A DNA stretch of 64,000 bases from Trogon surrucura. Its lineage: Eukaryota > Chordata > Aves > Trogoniformes > Trogonidae. The DNA lies in NCBI GenBank assembly GCA_020746105.1, contig CM036618.1, positions 14,677,001-14,741,000 on the forward strand, given 5' to 3'. The notes under the pieces are model-generated. The model did no database searches. It was not told the DNA's origin and saw nothing but the letters and a program-made list of their open reading frames with translations. The position numbers and the translations under genes were made by a program. Position 1 is the stretch's first letter. Each line of letters starts with the position of its first letter. Positions 25,041 to 35,300 of the stretch are shown one piece after another.

Positions 25041-28000
25041 ATATATCATAGAATCATAGAATCATAGAATGTTAGGGATTGGAAGGGACCTCGAAAGATC
25101 ATCAAGTCCAATCCCTCTGCCAGAGCAGGAACGCCTAGATTATGCTACTTAGGAACGTGTCCAGGCAGGTCTTGAATGTCTCCAGAGAAGGAGACTCCAC
25201 AGCCTCTCTGGGCAGCCTGTGCCAGTGCTCCGTCACCCTCACTGAGAAGAAGTTTCTTCTCGAGTTTAAGCGGAACCTCTTATGTTCCAGTTTCAGCCCA
25301 TTACCCCTTGTCCTATCAGTGGTTGTCACCGAGAAGAGCCTGGCTCCATCCTCGTGACACTCACCCTTGATATATTTGTAAACATTAATGAGGTCACCCC
25401 TCAGCCTCCTCTTCTCCAAACTAAAGAACCCCAGCTCCCTCAGTCTTTCCTCATAAGGGAGATGCTCCACTCCCTTAATCATCCTAGTTGCCCTGTGCTG
25501 GACTCTCTCCAGCAGTTCCCTGTCTTTCTTAAACTGAGGGGCCCAGAACTGGACACAATATTCCAGATGGGGTCTCACCAGGGCAGAGTAGAGGGGAAGG
25601 AGAACCTCTCTTGACCTACTAACCACCCCTCTTCTAATACACCCCAGGATGCCATTGGCCTTCCTGGCCACAAGGGCACAGTGCTGGCTCATGGTCATCC
25701 TGCTGTCCACCAAGACTCCCAGGTCCCTTTCCTCTACACTACTCTCTAATAAGTCATTCCCCAACTTTTACTGGAACACAAGGTTGTTCCTACCCAGATG
25801 CAAGACTCTACATTTACCCTTGTTATATTTCATTAAATTTTTCCCCGCCCAACGCTCCAGCCTGTCCAGGTCTCGCTGAATGGCAGCACAGCCTTCTGGT
25901 GTGTCAGCCACTCCTCCCAGCTTGGTGTCATCAGCAAACTTGCTGATAGTACTCTCTAGTCCCTCATCCAAGTCATCGATGAATATATTGAATAATACTG
26001 GTCCCAGTACCGACCCTTGAGGGACTCCACTGGATACAGGCCTCCAACCAGACTCTGCCCCATTGACCACAACTCTTTGGCTTCTTCCCCTTAGCCAGTT
26101 CCAAGTCCACCTCACTACCCGAGAGTCTGGACCACACTTCCTCAGTTTAGCAGCAAGGATGCTGTGGGAGACTGTGTCAAATGCTTTACTGAAGTCAAGG
26201 TCAAGGTAGACCACATCCACCGCTCTGCCATCATCTATCCACCTTGTTATATCCTCGTAAAAGGCTATGAGGTTAGTCAAGCACGACTTCCCTTTGGTGA
26301 AGCCATGTTGACTGTCTCTAATGACCCTCTTATCCTTGATATGCCTTGAGATGGCACCAAGGATAAGTCGTTCCATCACTTTCCCAGGGATGGAGGTGAG
26401 GCTGACCGGTCTATAGTTACCCGGGTCCTCCTTCTTGCCCTTTTTGAAGACTGGAGTGACATTTGCTTCCCTCCAGTCCTCAGGCACCTCTCCCGTCTCC
26501 CAAGACTTGGCAAAGATGATGGAGAGTGGTCTAGCAATGACATCAGCCAGCTCCCTCAGCACCCGTGGATGCATCCCGTCTGGACCCACGGATTTATGGA
26601 TGTGCAGATTGCTTAATTGGTCCCTAACCCAGTCCTCATCGACTAAAGCAAACTCCTCCACTGCCCTGACTTCCTCTGGGGCCTCAGGGGAACGGGGCTC
26701 CTCAGGACAGCCTCCGGCAGAGTAGACAGAGGCAAAGAAGGCATTCAGTAACTCTGCCTTCTCTGTATCTTCTGTCACTAAGGCACCCACCTCATTCATC
26801 AGTGGGCCTACATTGCCTCTGGTGTTAGCTTTATCTGCCACGTATTTGAAAAAGCTCTTCCTGTTGTCCTTGACCCCTCTCGCCAGGTTCAATTCTAGAG
26901 AGGCCTTTGCTTTCCTAGTTGCCTCCCTACATCCTCGGACAACAGCCTTATATTCTTCCCAAGTGGCCAACCCTGCCTTCCAAGATCTGTAAATTCTCCT
27001 CTTGCCCTTGAGCTTACCCAGCAGACCCCTGTTTAGCCACGCAGGTCTCCTGGCTCCCTTCCTTGACTTCCTACGTGTCGGGATGCTCTGATCTTGAGCA
27101 CGGTAGAAGCAGTCCCTGAACGCTAACCAACTATCTTGGGCCCCTTTACCTTCAAACAGCCTTGCCCATGGGATTTTCTCGAGTAATTGTTTGAAAAATC
27201 CAAAGTTTGCCTTGGCAAAGTCCAGGGTTGCAATTCTGCTTGCTATTTTGTTTCTGCTACATGAGATCCTGAACTCCACCATTTCATGGTCACTGCAGCC
27301 AAGGCAGCCCTCAACCTTTACTGCTTCAACCAGATCCTCCTTGTTAGTGAGGATGAGGTCCAGCAGTGCTCCTCTCCTAGTCAGCTCCTCCACCATTTGC
27401 ATCAGAAAATTATCATCGATGCACTGGAGGAACCTCCTGGACTGTGGCTGGCTGGCTGAGTTGTCCTTCCAGCAAATATCAGGGAAGTTAAAATCCCCCA
27501 CGACAACCAGGACCTGTGATTGTGAGACCGCTCTCAGCTGCCTGTAGAAGGCCTCATCAACTTCCTCACCCTGATCTGGTGGCCTGTAATAGACACCCAC
27601 AACAGTATCGCTCCTGCCAGCCTACCCCTTAATTCTAACCCATACACTCTCAACTTGCTCCTCATCCATGCCTGGATGGTATTCAAGACATTGTAGTTGC
27701 TCTTTCACGTAAAGAGCGACTCCACCACCTCGCCTGGCTGGCCTGTCTTTCCTGAAAAGGACATAGCCACCCATGACCACATTCCAGTCATGTGAGCTGT
27801 CCCACCATGTCTCTGTAATTGCCACCAGATCATAATCTCCTGCCCGAACCCAGGTTTCCAGCTCCTCCTGCTTATTCCCCATGCTGCGTGCATTGGTGTA
27901 TAAACATTTCAGGGAGCAAGCTGAGCACACTGATCTCACCCTAGGGGGATGGAAGGCCACCCGGTCCTCATAATTTCTAGAGCACTGCCCCACCGCAATC

Positions 28001-28554
28001 CCAGCTATAACCCCATCCCCCTTCATATCTAGTTTAAAGAACGCTCTATGAGTCCCGCCAGCTCATGACCAAGGATCCTTTTTTCCCTTTGTGTCATTTG
28101 AACCCCAGCTTGTTTCAGTAGATCAGGTGCCCTGTAGATCTCCCCATGGTTAAAAAATCCAAAGCTAGACCGCTGGCACCACCCCTTTAGCCAAGTATTA
28201 ATCTGCTGCACTTTGTCAAACCTTCCACTATTTTCCCTCATAATTGAGGGAATAGAGGCAAACACAACCTGTGCGCCTGATCCTTCTAGCATCCGCCCCA
28301 GTGCCCTAAAGTCCCTTTTGATTGCTTCTGGCTGTCTCTCTACTATCTCATCGTTACCGATCTGCATAACCAAAAGCGGGTAATAGTCCGTGGGTTTGAC
28401 CAGACCAGGAAGCTTCTTGATAACATCCTTAACTCGGGCCCCAGGGAGGCAGCAGACTTCCCTGTGGGTCGGATCAGGGCGGCAGACAGGGCCCTCTGTT
28501 CCCCTCAAGAGGGAGTCTCCAATTACAATTACCCTCCTTTTTTTATATATCATA
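25041..28554 (-). mobile_element. Long, 5'-truncated CR1 LINE with nearly open ORF2
   Basis: A single CR1 of about 3.5 kb lies antisense to NBAS. Reading the minus strand: the C-terminal part of ORF1 (28565-28029), ORF2 (28026-25135), a roughly 85-base 3' UTR, and an ATTCTATGAT-type tail ending near 25050. Family full length is about 4.5 kb, so it is truncated inside ORF1. ATATATCATA occurs at both ends (25041-25050 and 28545-28554), a candidate 10-bp target duplication, though part of it overlaps the tail motif. Close likeness to the copies at 43381-44745 suggests a young subfamily. Confidence 0.93.
25135..28026 (-). pseudogene. CR1 ORF2: APE endonuclease + reverse transcriptase, two stops
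   Basis: One continuous frame of 964 codons including the final TAG carries two internal stops: TAG at 27622-27624 after WVRIKG and TAA at 25768-25770 after NNLVFQ. The related copy at 44631 has a Tyr codon at the second position. Domains in order: AP endonuclease with TNARS, ITETWWD, YYRPPD, GDFNFPD and CSDHEMVEF; a linker; and RT with [40 protein letters not shown] (motif A), [15 protein letters not shown] (motif B) and FADDTKL (motif C). The C-terminal region has [20 protein letters not shown]. Motif A carries an extra Leu-Asp from a 6-bp duplication. This copy cannot make full ORF2 protein as it stands. Confidence 0.92.
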
Positions 28555-28565
28555 CCATTTATCAT
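28029..28565 (-). pseudogene. CR1 ORF1 C-terminal fragment, SGNH/GDSL esterase-like domain
   Basis: Some 178 codons are open. The first roughly 9 residues come from flanking sequence; true CR1 homology starts at about KKRRVIVIGDSLLRG. CR1-clade ORF1 proteins carry a GDSL-type esterase domain thought to help in RNP assembly. Visible here are block I (GDSLLRG) and the QIGNDE block with the GND triad. The end reads REKRILGHELAGLIERSLN. Where the family usually has a DG(V/I)H-type catalytic Asp/His block this copy reads AGVQMT, so both residues seem lost. The N-terminal zinc-finger/coiled-coil part is missing by truncation. It ends two bases before the ATG of ORF2. Confidence 0.8.
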
Positions 28566-28895
28566 ATTGTATCATAGAATGATTTGAGTTGGAATGAACC
28601 TCAAAGATCATCTAGTTCTGACCCTCTGTCATGGCAGGGACATCTCCCACTAGATCAGGTTGCTCAATGCTCCATCCAGCCTGACCTTGAACACTTCCAG
28701 GGATGGAGCATCCACAGCCTCCCTGGGCAACCTCTTCCAGTGTCTCACCACCCTCAGGATAATGAACTTCTTCCCTCTATCTAGTCTAAACCTATGGTTA
28801 TCTAGCTTCCACCCATTACCCCTCGTCCTGTCACTACACGGCCTTGTAAAAAGTCCCTCCCCATCCTTCTTGTAGGCCCCCCTGGGCTGCTGGCT
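28565..28895 (-). mobile_element. Older CR1 LINE 3' end abutting the long CR1
   Basis: ATCATAGAATGATTTGAGTTG tail, CCTCAAAGATCATCTAGTTC, CTAGATCAGGTTGCTCAATG, GGGATGGAGCATCCACAGCC, and coding sequence in reverse (minus peptide DRTRGNGWKLDNHRFRLDRG). The young CR1 appears to have inserted at, or immediately next to, the tail of this element. Confidence 0.85.
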
Positions 28896-29039
28896 CATGC
28901 TGATCTGAATGAGGGGTGGATTGTGTGTAGATTGTTTAGTCTTGTTTGGTGTTGTGATGATTTTTGTCCTGACTTTGGTGTTAGGAGTCTTTAGTTTTTC
29001 TGTTTTGATGTTAATACTGCGTGATGAATGTAAATCATG

Positions 29040-29100
29040 ATCTTACCCACCAACATGCCCAAATCCTTCTCCCCAGGATTGTTCTCAATCCACGGGTGAG
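29040..29100 (-). mobile_element. CR1 continuation after a non-CR1 spacer
   Basis: ACCCACCAACATGCCCAAAT and CCTTCTCCCCAGGATTGTTC match the CR1 segment that normally follows GGCTCATG directly. Here about 145 bases (28896-29039) of unrelated T/G-rich sequence intervene. Confidence 0.6.
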
Positions 29101-29319
29101 TTTGTTTTTTTTTTTTTAATGAAATGTTGAATGAAAGACTCCCTGTAGCTCCTAAACTCATGATGTTATTCGTGCGTAGGAGTAGTGAAGCTTTATTAGA
29201 GTAGAATTTTCTACCTCACGTCAATGACCCACGAAGGGAAATCCTCCTGAGGGTCACTGTCATAGAGCAGTCAGTTCACCAAAAGTTCTACTCAAGAGTG
29301 GGTCCTGATTTGCTCAGTT

Positions 29320-29600
29320 CTCTTAATTGAGTAAACTTTTTATTAAACTCTGTAACAAATTGTTGAGGATTAAGGGCTGGGTCAGCCGCTGAACGCTGAC
29401 AGTTGTTCTCTAACCCCTCTCCCCCCTTAAATGGGAAAGAACAGGGAATGCGACGGACAGACTTACGAGTTGGAAAAGAAAACTGAACAGCATGAACTAT
29501 ATACAAATATGTACAAAAACAGTATCAAAACCAACTCCTCTCTGATAGCAATCCCCACTGGGCAGCTCTGGTTGGAGGTGTCCTCCCGTTTTTAACCACG
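29320..29600. mobile_element. Possible avian ERV LTR fragment
   Basis: The stretch GGGCTGGGTCAGCCGCTGAA, the C-rich CCCCTCTCCCCCC, ACTATATACAAATATGTAC and GCAATCCCCACTGGGCAGCT resembles a family of bird LTR repeats I have seen, but termini and target duplications were not found. It could equally be an unrelated repeat. Confidence 0.35.
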
Positions 29601-30149
29601 TAGGTGTAAATATACAGGTACAGTATGAAGATATGTTCCTCAAGGATAAAATAGTTTTACCCATGTGAAATAACTTGTCTATGACTAGAATGCTGTACAG
29701 CAACAGGAGTTGTACTGCCATGTGTAATTGTACAGCTACTACAAACTCAAGCTGTATTGCTTTTAAGCTTCTACTTGGGAAGAGGGGGAATGACAGAGAT
29801 AATTTTAAGAATCTTATTTGTATTCACATCTACAGTACTTCAGTGTGCAAATTGGAGAGGTGAGGTCGTGTGGCTGACTAAGATGAAAATCTTATTACTG
29901 AGATTTAACCTGTTCAGATGACTTCACATTTCACTAAATGCACTAGTTAAGATGACAGACCTAGAATGATGGAATTTCAAAAACTAAGTCATCAATTTAC
30001 CACCATGATGAACATTAGCCGTTCTGAAGTCCAGAAGTTCTGATGGAAAAAAGATTTAACTTCATGTCATGATGGTCTAGAAGTTAGAAAAACTGTTTCT
30101 TTGGGTGTAATCAGGAAAGTTTCTTCCTTTATTCGACCTCCTACTGGTT

Positions 30150-30300
30150 TTTCTATTTTTTTTTTTTTTTGCATCTGAGTTCTTTTTTTGATGTCTTTTT
30201 GAGAGTTGCATAGCTTTAATCTTTGCATCTCCGTGTGTGTGTGTTTTTTTGGGGTTTTGGGTTTGGGTTTTTTTTTTCTTTCTTTCTTTTAGAAAGCCTT
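30150..30300. repeat. T-rich / TG / TTTGGG low-complexity DNA
   Basis: T12, TGTGTGTGTG, TTTTTTTGGGG, TTTTGGGTTTGGG and (CTTT)n lie back to back; no element body recognised. Confidence 0.85.
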
Positions 30301-30899
30301 TTTTATAGTTATGAGTTATTATGGCACTGCTTCTTCAGTTATTTTGAGAGGCTTTCCGACAGAAGAAATAGCCAAGCATGGTAAAATGGCTGTTCTGTTC
30401 AGGTTATGTATTTTAGGACTCTCAGAATGTATTTTTCTGAACATAAATTGCATTTATTCCTGTGGATACACATTTTCAAGAAAAGGAGGCATGTAGAGTG
30501 AATCTCTAACTTTGCATTCGGTAAGTTTGCTGGAATGGTTAGGTATACTCTCAAAAGAAATACAGTGGAATCTGAAATTATCAGAAGTTTAGCAAGCATG
30601 TGACTGATGAGACAAAGCTTGATATATTTATTTAATCTTATTCCTTGATCCTATATCATATCCTTCACTGAAAATATCAACAATCAGTAGTAGTACAGAA
30701 TACAAATTTAAAGGATCAAGTCTGGGTAACACAACAAGCCTTGCCTCAGTGACTCAGAGCTCAGTGTGGTGGAATATTTCCTTCTAGACAAAATTTCTTG
30801 AAGGTATAAATTTAGGAAGAAAAAGTGAGCAGTGTGGAGCCAGAGAGCTCCCTGTGCCAAGTAAGGCTACGTGTCTCTGCAGAACATTACAGTTGGAGC

Positions 30900-31250
30900 A
30901 TTCAGCATCTCTTCATCTTCAAATAATTTTTGGGCTTAGAGGTTCACAGCTACTAAAACCGTGCTGCTGAAATTGCGGTTGCATCTTGATCATCAGATTG
31001 TTGTACTTGGCATTAAACTGCAAAAGATGTACAGAATACATGACTTGCAGTCTCTCTCAGCTTCATATTTAGCTGATGAACTCCTTCAACAAATGCTCTC
31101 ACTCCAAATGTTACGAGTGAGCCAGAGAGCACCTCGGAAAGTTGAACACAATGTGCAAGGTGACCTACAGTATCCAGGGGGCTCAGTGTAAGTTGACCTG
31201 GAATATGGGACATCTCTGATGGGCCTCACTGGGAAGTAGTAGTGACAAAT
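30900..31250. other. Unassigned segment, open on both strands
   Basis: Bases 30961-31191 (+) and 31213-31013 (-) are both open for 66-76 codons, with less AT than the surroundings. I recognise neither frame. It lies just upstream of the SINE and might be a conserved non-coding or pseudogene fragment. Confidence 0.2.
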
Positions 31251-31291
31251 GGTACAAATTCTTGAAGATTATGGAAAGGGAAGCTATAATT

Positions 31292-31467
31292 AGGGGGCTG
31301 GTTAGCTCACTTGGTTAGAGCGTGGTGCTGATAACACCAAGGTTACAGGTTCGATCCCCATGTGTTGCCTGATCTAGTTGAGAGGCGTCCCTGCCCATGA
31401 CAGGGAGGTTGGATTAAATGATCTCTAAGGTCCCTTCCAGCCTAGGCCATTCTGTGATTCTATAATT
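31292..31467 (+). mobile_element. TguSINE1-like SINE (tRNA-Ile head + CR1 tail)
   Basis: A tRNA-Ile-like head at 31296-31369 is joined to a CR1-type 3' end (GGGAGGTTGGATTAAATGAT, GGTCCCTTCCAGCCTAGGCC, TTCTGTGATTCTAT). The pol III A box is TAGCTCACTTGG (31303-31314) and the B box GGTTCGATCCC (31348-31358). The anticodon stem is intact (TGGTG/CACCA) around loop CTGATAA, which would read GAT. CTATAATT at 31284-31291 and 31460-31467 is a candidate 8-bp target duplication. This architecture is that of TguSINE1, a passerine SINE mobilised by CR1 machinery. The copy looks full-length. Confidence 0.9.
31296..31369 (+). other. tRNA-Ile-derived SINE head, not a working tRNA gene
   Basis: D arm, anticodon arm and T loop are recognisable, but the acceptor stem (GGCTGGT against GTGTTGCC) and the T stem have several mismatches. 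The sequence runs directly into the CR1 tail rather than a T-run terminator. Confidence 0.85.
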
Positions 31468-32269
31468 TGCTTTAAAACATAATTTGTTAGGTGAAATACT
31501 TCCTGATGTATAAATGGATAAATCACTCAGGAAAAAAAAACACCCACAACAAAAAACCAAAATGAAAACCCATGAGTTACATGTAGGATGCTTTGTTTGA
31601 ACTAAAGGGCAAGGTCAAGATTAGAAATGCACAATAGGTTTGTTGGGATTTTTTGTTGAATGTTTTTTTCAAAGATATTTCTCTGACCAGTTTCTTCCAG
31701 CAGATTTATGATACTAAATTTGTGCTACATTATAAAATAGGAGAATGAGGGAAAGTTAATTTGCTAAACTTTAATCATACATAAAAAATCATATAAACTT
31801 GGAAATATTTTGTCATGTAACTTTATGATGTTAAACTCTGGTATGTACTCTGATTTCCACTTCTATGATTTCATAATTAAGTTACAGAAATGTCATATGT
31901 GTCTGTTAAGTTTTTTCCTGTGCTTTGCACTATTTCAGTAAGGACAAATATATTAGTCCCAGAGGGAGCTGTGATTGCTCTGTTGTTCTTTCAGTAAAAC
32001 TGTGTTGTACCAGTGAATCAGTACCTGCCTTGTCTTAATACAAGTGTTGCACTTATAGCCTTATAACCTACGTTAGAAAAAAAAGAAAAAAAAAACCAAA
32101 AAAAACAACTCTTCAAGTTTCTGAGGAGCTATTTCCAACAGGGAGTTCATTTGTTGCGGACGTTTGGTTTTCATTTTGCATTTGACATAGAATTTTCATG
32201 AATTTTAGTGTGAATGCTGATGTTAGTATCTCTGGAGATGTCACCAAATGTGTTTACTTTTATTTTCAG

Positions 32270-32398
32270 TGTATAAAAGAATTATGTTTGCTGCTGCTTA
32301 ACCAGTCCCTCCTGCTGCCATCCCTGAAACTGCTGATAGAAAGCAAAGATCAAGATCTTCACGCTGTGGCACTGGAGCAGATAACAGCTATTGCTAAG
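32270..32398 (+). CDS. NBAS: NBAS coding exon (second from last)
   Basis: This exon is 129 nt, exactly 43 codons, phase 0 at both ends. The acceptor TATTTTCAG ends at 32269 and the donor GTATGA starts at 32399. The peptide begins CIKELCLLLLNQSLLLPSL and continues KLLIESKDQDLHAVALEQ to ITAIAK. The leucine-rich helix with NQSLLLPSLKLL is a conserved NBAS feature. This region belongs to the helical-repeat C terminus; no catalytic residues are expected. No stop or frameshift is present. Confidence 0.9.
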
Positions 32399-35300
32399 GT
32401 ATGAGCAGTTGAATTAACCACCTTTCAGAATATGAGGTAATAAATTAGCTCTTTCAAAGACTATTGAGACCCTTATAATTATGAAGATTTTCCACAGCTA
32501 TTGTGTCCACAGTGAACAGTAACACAAGACTAGCAAGATCTTTTATATATATTTGAGGTGATTAAAACTCATAGCGCTTTCTTTAAATTATCTAGTATGC
32601 TTTTAAGTCAGTGTGGTGGAACAGAAACTATTCTGTTATATAAAGTAGATTGTTATCTCTGTGTTCATATTCTAACACTTTGGGGGATTTTTTAAAGTGA
32701 TAATAGTACATCAGATGAGTTAGCTTGTTTCTGAACAAACTTGTCAGTCTGTCAGTCTCACACGGAGAGCTGTTACATCACTGGTTTTGTTGTAGAAAGG
32801 TTAAAATGCAAGACAGTATGTTTGGGGACTTTCATGCAATTTTAAACAGGTTTTATTTGATACTGCAGCAAAGGTTCTGGAGAAAAAAAACACTAAATGT
32901 GTTTGTTTTTTCTTTGGACAAGAACTAAAAGACATTACAGTACATTTTCCAGTTAAAGTTGTGTTACTCTCTTTTTCTGGTGTATTTGCTTTTCAGTTAA
33001 GAAAGAACACCTGAAAAGATGAAAGCTAGACAAAAGCATTCTATTATTTTTTTTCCTGAAAACTGAGCTGTGTTTAACACTTCTTGAAGCTTTTAATTGA
33101 ACTTTTGCATGTACCACCTGACTTCCTTGAATTTTATTTTAGCTACGGTCTACAATCTGGCATTTTACCACAAAAGAGAAGAGAGGTATTGTCTCAGACC
33201 TTTATCTAAAATGAAATGGCTTTGTTGAATTAACTGCGTTGAATGTTTCCAGAATTATAATATTTAAGTAGGAAAGCCTCATCACTAATATTTCCAAATT
33301 CTGCACCATATCTTAAGGAGCTCTTAGTTGTGTATTACAATGTAAAATAATCATTGATGGTAAATTTCCCATATGCTACTTCAAAATGAAACTGTCCATG
33401 TGGAAACAGAAATAGAAGTGTATATATCTTTTTACAATAAGCATCTCCAAAACATGAAAGCTTTAAAAATGTGATTTGTAGGAATTCGGATTGAAATTAT
33501 AACTCTTTTCTGAGACATGCTAAGTAGGCAGGTATTCCCCTGATTGTGCAGGAGCCTTCTAGGGCAAGCTCTCTAGTTATATTAATTGCCACATTTTTTT
33601 CAGATTGCTTCGTTGCAACAAATGGTGCAATCCTATCCCCTACTCTCAAATTATTCTCTTTTCCCTAGAAAACATAATCTGCATCCTGCTCTGCCCAGGA
33701 TTCTCCCTTACGTCTCTTCTCCGCACTTATTCCGGCTCACGTGCTGTGTCTTTCCTTCTTATGCTGCACATTGTATTCCAGAAGCTTTCTGAGTTTTGCA
33801 TCCATTGGGTAGGTTGAGGAAGGTTCCAGAACACAATGGTGAAGACCAGTCAGAGAAGAAATAGATCTAGAAGCGTAGGCTTCACCCCAGATGTTGCCAA
33901 CTTTCCTTCAAAAGGACTTACCCACATGGAGGAAGCACCAGCTTTTTCAGCCCGTTCTCTGAATTGATAGCTTGGAGTATTTCCGAATTCTAGGCGAAGA
34001 ACCACAGGTTTCGAGAAGTGGTTTCCTGTTCCCTTTTCTTTATACAAATAAACCACATTTTTTCTGAATTTTCCACAGATATAATTTTATAAATATTGAC
34101 CTCCAAAATGATAGTGGATTGTCTTCAGTATATTGGTAGTTTTCTTTTGCCACCTGCAATTTTAGATTTTGTGTCTGCAAAACAAGGCACTTTTTTTTTG
34201 TAGCTGCTTTTAAACAGGTTGATCTTAATTGAAAAACAAGTTGGGATCTGATTTATGCATGCGCTTTCTCATTTATGTGTTCTTGTAAACCTTTTAAAAT
34301 TGACTTTTTTGTTAACAGATGAAAGCTGCTGTGTAAGTGACTAGCTCTGAAGCTTGCCAACAGGAATTTGTCCGAGTACATTTTATTTAACTATTTTTAA
34401 AGCATAATGCTGTGCAGTAGCACTTTCTGAATGGTTACGAATTGTATTGCTCTGTTAACTGGCCTTTTTTTTCTAGTGGCTTTCAATTTTCTATACTCTG
34501 GGCTGATTACATTATATTGGAGTTTTAGGGCCAGGACCCACATTATCTTCTTACTAATATAAAGCACTTTGTACACCTGTGCATGCCTAAAATAATGCTC
34601 TTTTTGACCTTCTGATGCAGGAGGCAGCTCAATAAGCTAACTGTTTCTAATTTTTCCTTCTAAATTCAGTATTAATTTGAGCACGTGGTTCTGTAATAAC
34701 CTAGAATTTTCAAAGCATTTAGCTGAGGTCTAAGGTATCATCTTAAGTCAATGGAAATTTAACTGTTGACTTCATTAAATCAGGCATAAAGCTTAGCCAG
34801 TACCTTGAATGTGACATTCCACTGCCAGTGTTAGAAAAGCATCTAGGACAGAAAAGCTGTTCTTCCATGGGTTAGAGAGGTATCTCTTACTCCTTGTTTT
34901 ATGTGCATCTCTTATGATTACATTAGTTGATGTTGTAGTAAAAGTGCATATATTGCTTATCTATGTCAGTGTTGTTTATTCAGTATAATTTTGTGTGCGT
35001 GCTTTTTGCTTTTTAAAAACAGTATTCAGACTGTTAATGCTTTTTTGTAGAATTCCTAATGAATTTTTCATGGGAAGCCCATTTCTGCTTACATTATACA
35101 GGAAAAGGACAAATAACATCTGGCAAAGGGAAATCATAGCTATTGATTCCCTGACATAGTGCTAACACAGCTCACAAACACGGCTGCGAGAAAAATACAG
35201 AACTTGCTTGCTGGCGCGATGTATTAGTTTGCCATTTGTTGTGTGGTGCTGACAGCTTTATGGATGTTTACAGTTCAGGATGATGCCGAAGTGCTGATAC

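Larger units (their letters stand above)
23683..32269 (+). other. NBAS: NBAS intron between the second and third visible exons
   Basis: This 8.6-kb intron is the most transposon-rich of the three complete ones. In order it holds a degenerate sense CR1 (23725-24215), a GGGT run (24666-24681) and the long antisense CR1 (25041-28554). It continues with an older antisense CR1 (28565-29100), a possible LTR fragment (29320-29600), T/G-rich low-complexity DNA (30150-30300) and a TguSINE1-like SINE (31292-31467). Bases 24216-25040 and 29601-31291 contain nothing I can name. Confidence 0.75.

Noticed and set aside
26164-27547. Plus-strand ORFs of 61-118 codons across the long CR1
   Set aside because: Antisense shadows of the CR1 ORF2 frame.
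31296-31369. A functional tRNA-Ile gene
   Set aside because: Acceptor and T stems are mismatched and the sequence is fused to a CR1 tail with flanking target repeats, so it is a SINE head.
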